64,000 bases of DNA from Lichenicoccus roseus (GTDB lineage: Bacteria > Pseudomonadota > Alphaproteobacteria > Acetobacterales > Acetobacteraceae), in contig NZ_VCDI01000001.1 of the NCBI RefSeq assembly GCF_005844085.1, positions 682,001 through 746,000 on the forward strand. Direction: 5' to 3'. Positions within the stretch are counted from its first letter, which is position 1. Each line of letters starts with the position of its first letter. The notes beneath the pieces are model-generated. The model made no database searches and was not told the origin of the DNA. It was given only the letters and a program-made list of their open reading frames with translations. Positions 58,002-64,000 of this stretch are shown in pieces. The position numbers and the translations under genes were made by a program.

Positions 58002-59243
58002 ATGTCCCACGCCAACCTCGACACCGACGCGACGCCGCCGGTGCGCCTGCTGTCGCATCCCGGCCTCTCGTTGCTGCTGCTCAGCCGGGGCGGCTCGTCG
58101 CTCGGCTACCAGATGCAGGCGGTCGCGGTCGGCTGGCAGATCTATGAGCTGACCCATCGAGCCTTCTCGCTCGGCCTGCTGGGTCTCGCGCAATTCGCAC
58201 CGATGGTGCTGCTGATCTTCGTGGCCGGCCATGTCGCCGACCAGTTCGACCGCAGGCGGGTGGCGGCGCTTTGCCAGTGTGTCGAGGCGCTTGGCGCCAC
58301 GGTGCTGGCGGCGGGCTCCCTGCTGCATTTCCTCACACCCGGCCTGATCTATGCGGTGGTGGCGCTGCTGGGTGCGGCGCGCGCCTTCGAGGGACCTTGC
58401 ATGCAGGCGATGCTGCCATCCCTGGTGCCGGCAGCCCTGTTCCCGCGCGCGGCGGCGCTGTCCTCGTCGATGCTGCAGACCTGCACCATCGTAGGACCTT
58501 CGCTGGGTGGCCTGCTGTACGGTCTCGGTGCGCCGGTGCCGTATGTCGTCTGCACCGCCATGTTCCTGGTCGCCGCCTGCATGAACGGCCTGGTCCGCAT
58601 GGAGAGCCCGCCCCGCCCCGCTCGCAAGGTCGATCTCGATGCCGTGTTCGGCGGCATCCGTTTCATCCGCGCAAATCCCGACATCCTCGGCGCGATCTCG
58701 CTCGACCTGTTCGCGGTGCTTCTCGGCGGCGCCACCGCGCTGTTGCCGGTCTACGCGCACGACATCCTGCATGCCGGCCCGGTGGCACTCGGGCTGCTGC
58801 GTGCGGCGCCGGCGATCGGGGCGCTGGCGGTGTCTCTGGTGCTTGCGCGGCGGCCGATATCCGGTGGTGCGGGCAGGCTGATGTTCGCAGCGGTGGCGGT
58901 GTTCGGCATTGCCACCATCGTGTTCGGCGTATCGCGCTCGCTGCCGCTCTCGATCGGCTGCCTTGCGGTACTGGGCGGGGCGGACGTGGTCAGCGTGGTG
59001 GTGCGCTCGAGCCTGGTGCAGCTGCGTACGCCGGAGGAGATGCGCGGCCGGGTGTCGGCGGTGAACATGCTGTTCATCGGCACCTCCAACCAGCTCGGCG
59101 AATTCGAGAGCGGCAGCCTGGCGGCGCTGGTCGGCGCGGTGCCGGCGGTGGTGCTGGGCGGCGTCGGCACCTTGCTGGTGACGCTGCTCTGGATGAAGCT
59201 GTTTCCGACACTGCGCCGGCTCGACCGGCTGGAAGCGTCCTGA
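58002..59243 (+). CDS. MFS transporter, EntS/DHA3-like
   Basis: 413 residues from the ATG at 58002 (an in-frame GTG at 57960 would add 14). Twelve helices. GYQMQAVAVGWQIYELTHRAFSLGLLGLAQFAPMVLLIFVAGHVADQFDRRRV is the first-helix and loop motif of the enterobactin-exporter (EntS) group, then FEGPCMQAMLPSLVPAALFPRAAALSSSMLQTCTIVGPSLGG and the late RTPEEMRGRVSAVNMLFIGTSNQLGEFESG. Homologues export siderophores, macrolides or are unassigned. No siderophore genes adjoin. A 92-residue membrane protein gene overlaps its stop by one base. Confidence 0.85.
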   Translation: MSHANLDTDATPPVRLLSHPGLSLLLLSRGGSSLGYQMQAVAVGWQIYELTHRAFSLGLLGLAQFAPMVLLIFVAGHVADQFDRRRVAALCQCVEALGATVLAAGSLLHFLTPGLIYAVVALLGAARAFEGPCMQAMLPSLVPAALFPRAAALSSSMLQTCTIVGPSLGGLLYGLGAPVPYVVCTAMFLVAACMNGLVRMESPPRPARKVDLDAVFGGIRFIRANPDILGAISLDLFAVLLGGATALLPVYAHDILHAGPVALGLLRAAPAIGALAVSLVLARRPISGGAGRLMFAAVAVFGIATIVFGVSRSLPLSIGCLAVLGGADVVSVVVRSSLVQLRTPEEMRGRVSAVNMLFIGTSNQLGEFESGSLAALVGAVPAVVLGGVGTLLVTLLWMKLFPTLRRLDRLEAS

Positions 59244-59521
59244 TGCAGCACGCAATCAATCTGATACTTGGCCTGATCCTGGCGCTGTTCCACCTGGCCA
59301 TCGCAGCGATTGCAGTGATCGAGGGCGTGTTGCGCAGCGTGCTGACGCCGATGGGCCTCGGCCATGGAGCCGAGAACGCGATCATGCTGGTGTTCGCGGT
59401 GCTGCTGGTGGTGGCAGCGATCCGGCTGTTCGGACGTATCCTGACGCTGCTGCTGATCGTCGTGCTGGCGCTCACGGTGCTGCATATCCTGCTGCCCGGG
59501 ATCGGCAGGTCGGCAGGGTGA
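59243..59521 (+). CDS. Small hydrophobic membrane protein of unknown function
   Basis: 92 residues, about 70 per cent hydrophobic, with three probable membrane segments (INLILGLILALFHLAIAAIAVIEGVL, NAIMLVFAVLLVVAAIRLF, ILTLLLIVVLALTVLHILL). The ATG overlaps the MFS stop (TGATG), indicating translational coupling. Similar tiny proteins of Acetobacteraceae are annotated only as hypothetical. Role unknown; it could be an accessory subunit of the transporter, which is speculation. Confidence 0.65.
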   Translation: MQHAINLILGLILALFHLAIAAIAVIEGVLRSVLTPMGLGHGAENAIMLVFAVLLVVAAIRLFGRILTLLLIVVLALTVLHILLPGIGRSAG

Positions 59522-59540
59522 TCGATCCGGATCAGCCCGG

Positions 59541-61838
59541 TCAGGCGGCGATCCCCACGGCCTCGATCGGCCCGGCCTGCGTGGCATCCCCCGACCGGGC
59601 CGCATCGAGGCGATCGTCGGCCACGAGGCGCCAGCGACGGCATTTATCACCCCCCACCATGAACAGCGCCTCGTCGACCGGCCGTGCGAAGATGTACCCC
59701 TGCAGCTCGTCGATATGAGCCTCCACCAGGAATTGGCGCTGCGCCTCGGTCTCGACGCCTTCGGCGGTGACCTGCAGACCCAGCGCGTGTCCAAGCTGGA
59801 TGACGGCGCGGACGATCGCGGTAGCCTTCTCGCTCTGCCCGATCGCTGCCACGAAGGAGCGGTCGATCTTGATGCGGTCCACCGCGCATTGGTGGAGATG
59901 ACGCAGCGAGGAGAAGCCGGTCCCGAAATCGTCGAGCGCGATCCGCAGCCCGCCGGCCCGAAGGCAGGCAAGCTTGGCGGCGATGCTTTCATTGTCCTCC
60001 AGCAGCGCGGTCTCGGTGATCTCGAGCTCGATCCTGCCCCTGGCGACTTCCGATGACCGGATCAGCTCGAGCACGCTGGCGACATAGCCCGGATGCCGCA
60101 GTTGCACCGGGGACACGTTGAGCGCGACGGTGAGCATCGGCCAGCGCGCCGCGAATGCGAGCGCGTTGCGCAGGACCCATGCGCCAAGCGGGATGATCAA
60201 TCCGGTCTCCTCGGCGATTGCGATGGTGTCCTGGACCGGGATCGCTCCACGTACCGGATGCTGCCATCGCAGCAGCGCCTCGACTCCCCTGGCGACATCG
60301 TCGATACCGACCTTGACCTGGTAGACAAGTCGCAGTTGATCACCGCCTTCGAGCGCCGCCTCGAGATCGGCACGCAGCCGGTCGCGATCGAAGGACGCCC
60401 GGTCCAGTTCCTCCGAGAACAGGCGGTAGCCGTCGCGTCCCGCGGATTTCGCGGCGTAGAGCGCGATGTCTGCACGACGCATGAGCTCGTTCGGATCGCA
60501 GGCTCCCGCCGGACCAAGAGCAAGGCCGATGCTCGCGCTGACATAGGCCGGTCCGGCGGACAGCAGGAACGGCAGCCGCGTCACGTCGATGATACGGCGG
60601 CAGAGCTGGTCCAGCGCGGTCTCGCCGGGACGGTGCCGCACCAGCATCGCGAACTCGTCGCCGCCGAATCGCGCGACGGTGGTGTCGGGCTCGACGAGCG
60701 TCAGCAGGCGCGCACCGAAGATGCGCAGCAGCTGATCACCGGCGATGTGGCCCATCGTGTCGTTGACCAGCTTGAAGCGGTCGAGATCGATATACAGCAG
60801 CGCGAACTTCTCGCGGCTACGCAGCAGGTTGCCAAGCCGCACCCGGAACAGGTCGCGGTTGACGAGCGTCGTCAGGGTGTCGTGCGTCGCGGCATGCTCC
60901 ACCGCCTCCTTCATCTGCAGGATGCGCCGGATCGCCCTGCTCTTTTCGCCGAGTGCGTTGTTGGCAGGCACGGCGCACAGGAAGATCGAGACGAGGAACG
61001 GCTGGATCATGCCGTGGCTGAGCAGGATGCTACGCGATGAAAGCAGAACGAAGGGTCCGTACTGGTGGATTGTCAGCGCCGCAGCGATCAGCGAGGTGAT
61101 CAGGATGGACGCGAAGACCCACGGTGGCCCGGCCCGGAACGCCGTCAGGATGAGGATCGGATAGATCAGCATGAAGGTGGGGGAATGCGGCAGGGAGAAC
61201 GACACGGCGGCAAGGGAGGCGGTCCCGGCCAGGAGCAGGCATCGCTCGACAGGCCCGGCGTCGCAGGGATACGAGCGGCTGCCGCCGGCGAAGCAGAGCA
61301 GAAGAGCCGGCGTTGCGAGAAGCAGGCCGAGACCGTCGCAGAGCGTCCACTGCAGCGCCTCGGTCAGGCACGCAATCAGGTTGCCGCTGTCAGGCTCGAT
61401 CATTTCCCCGATGCCGGCCTCGATTGCAGCGGAGGCGAACGCGACGGTGCCAAACGCGATCAGCCGGCGGAAGCGCGAAAGGTCGATCCTGGCGCCGCAG
61501 AACCGGCGGGTGAGCACCGCCGCGATCAGGCTGACAACGATGTTGAGGCTCGCATCGACGATCACCTCGAAGGTCCCGAAGCCGCAGAACGCGTTGACGG
61601 CGAGGTTCACCGACAGGCACGCAGCGAGTACCGGGATTGCGAGGCGCCACGGCAGCAACAGCAGGGCGACGACGAGGACGCCGTTGGCTGGCCAGAAGGC
61701 GGTGCGGTTGTTGGTGTCGATGCATGCGAGCCGGGTTACGAGCACCAGGACCGTGAAGATCGCGACCAGCATCAGCGACGCGCGACGCCGGTTCGGAAGA
61801 CTCGACGCTCGGTAGGGCCGCCATCTGTCTCTGGACAT
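59541..61838 (-). CDS. MASE1 membrane sensor with GGDEF and EAL domains
   Basis: 765 residues. An N-terminal MASE1-like domain with about eight helices (TRLACIDTNNRTAFWPANGVLVVALLL is typical), then GGDEF with ARFGGDEFAML intact, HDTLTTLVNRDLF and YIDLDRFKLVNDTMGH. EAL follows with VEALLRWQHP, NVSPVQLRHP, ELEITETALL, DDFGTGFSSL and KIDRSFV, all catalytic positions present. The inhibitory RxxD site reads VEPD, so product inhibition is probably absent. It could make or break c-di-GMP; direction cannot be told. The ATG at 61838 has GAGG five bases upstream and is preferred to a GTG at 61862. Confidence 0.92.
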   Translation of the reverse strand: MSRDRWRPYRASSLPNRRRASLMLVAIFTVLVLVTRLACIDTNNRTAFWPANGVLVVALLLLPWRLAIPVLAACLSVNLAVNAFCGFGTFEVIVDASLNIVVSLIAAVLTRRFCGARIDLSRFRRLIAFGTVAFASAAIEAGIGEMIEPDSGNLIACLTEALQWTLCDGLGLLLATPALLLCFAGGSRSYPCDAGPVERCLLLAGTASLAAVSFSLPHSPTFMLIYPILILTAFRAGPPWVFASILITSLIAAALTIHQYGPFVLLSSRSILLSHGMIQPFLVSIFLCAVPANNALGEKSRAIRRILQMKEAVEHAATHDTLTTLVNRDLFRVRLGNLLRSREKFALLYIDLDRFKLVNDTMGHIAGDQLLRIFGARLLTLVEPDTTVARFGGDEFAMLVRHRPGETALDQLCRRIIDVTRLPFLLSAGPAYVSASIGLALGPAGACDPNELMRRADIALYAAKSAGRDGYRLFSEELDRASFDRDRLRADLEAALEGGDQLRLVYQVKVGIDDVARGVEALLRWQHPVRGAIPVQDTIAIAEETGLIIPLGAWVLRNALAFAARWPMLTVALNVSPVQLRHPGYVASVLELIRSSEVARGRIELEITETALLEDNESIAAKLACLRAGGLRIALDDFGTGFSSLRHLHQCAVDRIKIDRSFVAAIGQSEKATAIVRAVIQLGHALGLQVTAEGVETEAQRQFLVEAHIDELQGYIFARPVDEALFMVGGDKCRRWRLVADDRLDAARSGDATQAGPIEAVGIAA

Positions 61839-62104
61839 GCCAGCCTCGTGGTCCGGGATCACGAAGTATCGCAGCGAGTGCTTGAGATCGGGTTAACCCG
61901 GGCAATGCGACGCGGCAGGATGGCCTGCCCGAACGCGAGTGGCGCGACCTTGAACCGGCTTCAGCCAACAAGGCGCTGCGTATTGCGCCCATCCGGGCTC
62001 GCCAGGCTACACCAGGCCGGCGCTGCTCGGTTGTCTGGTCGCCGCCACGATCACCACCTCGGACGACGCCGAGGTCCACGTCCGGGCTACGCCTTGCAGG
62101 CCGA

Positions 62105-62515
62105 TCATCCTCTGCTTGATCGGGTAAAGGTCGGCAGATCTCCAGCCAGCCTGTCCCATCCTGCGGCATCCTCCAGCCAGGAATGGTGGGTCGGCGACAC
62201 GGCGTCGGGATCATCGAGGCTGATGGTGGTGACGTCGAGGCTGCCGGGTTCGCCGGTCCTGCGATAGGTCAGCGGCGATCCACACCGGCCGCAAAAGGTC
62301 CTGGTCACGCCCGGAGACGAGACGTATTCGACCGGCGTTCCGCTGGTGAGAACGAAACACCCGGCCGACACACCGATGAATGCGAGGCGCGGCGCCGACG
62401 ACGCGCGCTGGCAACTCCGGCAGTGGCAGATCACGCTGCCAAGCGGTTCACCCTGGATGGCGTATCGCACGGCGCCGCACAGACATCCGCCTTCGAGCAC
62501 CCGCTGGTCGCCCAT
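62105..62515 (-). CDS. GFA/CENP-V-family zinc protein
   Basis: 136 residues of the glutathione-dependent formaldehyde-activating-enzyme (Gfa) family. Zinc cysteines in GGCLCGAVRY, ICHCRSCQRAS and TFCGRCGSPLTYR are complete. Despite the family name most members have no proven formaldehyde activity. It lies 3 nt downstream of radA and could be co-transcribed with it. The preceding 242 nt, up to the MASE1 gene (61863-62104), show nothing recognisable. Confidence 0.85.
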   Translation of the reverse strand: MGDQRVLEGGCLCGAVRYAIQGEPLGSVICHCRSCQRASSAPRLAFIGVSAGCFVLTSGTPVEYVSSPGVTRTFCGRCGSPLTYRRTGEPGSLDVTTISLDDPDAVSPTHHSWLEDAAGWDRLAGDLPTFTRSSRG

Positions 62516-62518
62516 GTC

Positions 62519-63910
<1,392 letters not shown>

Positions 63911-63925
63911 GCCGGCGTCCCACGG

Positions 63926-64000
63926 TCAGCGACGCAACTCCATGGAGATCGGCCCCTCGCGCCGGCCATGGGTGAACTGGTCGACCAGCGGGTTGCCGCT
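63926..64000 (-). CDS. C-terminus of an MlaF-like ABC transporter ATPase (cut by window edge)
   Basis: The last 24 codons read SGNPLVDQFTHGRREGPIS then MELRR and stop. The N-P-x-V-x-Q-F-x-x-G-R-x-x-G-P-I pattern is the characteristic tail of MlaF, the ATPase of the phospholipid-retrograde Mla system. Everything upstream is outside the window, so the assignment rests on this tail only. Confidence 0.55.
   Translation of the reverse strand, partial: SGNPLVDQFTHGRREGPISMELRR

Overview
The window is a dense, GC-rich bacterial chromosome segment with short intergenic gaps and frequent GTG and TTG starts. The minus-strand block rimP-nusA-ylxR/L7Ae-infB-rbfA, the aroQ-accB-accC run, a CtaA-type heme A synthase, CcmAB and the RuBisCO-like protein cluster point to an alphaproteobacterium, most likely Rhodospirillales/Acetobacteraceae. 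That placement is inferred from gene content and order. No rRNA, tRNA, CRISPR array or intact insertion sequence was recognised.

Layout. 1-6.8 kb: Sel1-repeat protein (cut by the edge), RocD, DOPA-dioxygenase-like protein and PurB, a membrane-anchored Mrr-like nuclease, two proteins of unknown function and a dienelactone hydrolase. 6.8-11.3 kb: a sugar-acid catabolic cluster with a RuBisCO-like protein (OiaX-like), a FadR-type GntR regulator, a Gfo/Idh/MocA dehydrogenase (ApsD-like) and a D-apionate oxidoisomerase-like protein (ApnO). It looks like an incomplete D-apiose/D-apionate pathway whose two catabolic promoters share a 13-bp element. 11.4-17.2 kb: TrpS, YjbQ, manganese catalase, the glutathione-dependent formaldehyde pair FghA/FrmA, and a bestrophin. 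17.3-23.7 kb: the transcription/translation operon, entered through a strong intrinsic terminator next to the rimP start. 23.7-31.3 kb: a NiCoT metal transporter, a two-gene polar amino-acid ABC transporter with a substrate-binding/permease fusion, aconitase, and ccmAB.

31.4-40 kb: CBS protein, beta-carbonic anhydrase, reductase-type SDR, CopC/CopD, a degenerate M23 peptidase, eukaryotic-type ornithine decarboxylase, YihY and RlpA. 40-42.3 kb: aroQ-accB-accC. 42.4-54.2 kb: soluble PAS chemoreceptor, Apt, hybrid histidine kinase, two Bcr/CflA exporters, a VTT membrane protein, CtaA, an MFS protein overlapping tldD, and TldD. 54.25-58 kb is a decaying accessory island: a chemoreceptor-PilZ pseudogene, the C-terminal stump of a coumarate-CoA-ligase-like enzyme, an intact MIO aromatic amino-acid lyase and about 0.66 kb with nothing recognisable. 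58-64 kb: MFS exporter, small membrane protein, MASE1-GGDEF-EAL protein, GFA-family protein, RadA, and the C-terminus of an MlaF-like ABC ATPase at the right edge.

Functional themes are formaldehyde and peroxide defence, envelope and metal handling, ornithine use (RocD and ODC), c-di-GMP/chemotaxis signalling, and plant-derived branched-sugar catabolism. The most interesting parts are the apiose-type cluster with its shared operator, the decayed chemoreceptor/phenylpropanoid island, and the terminator preceding rimP.
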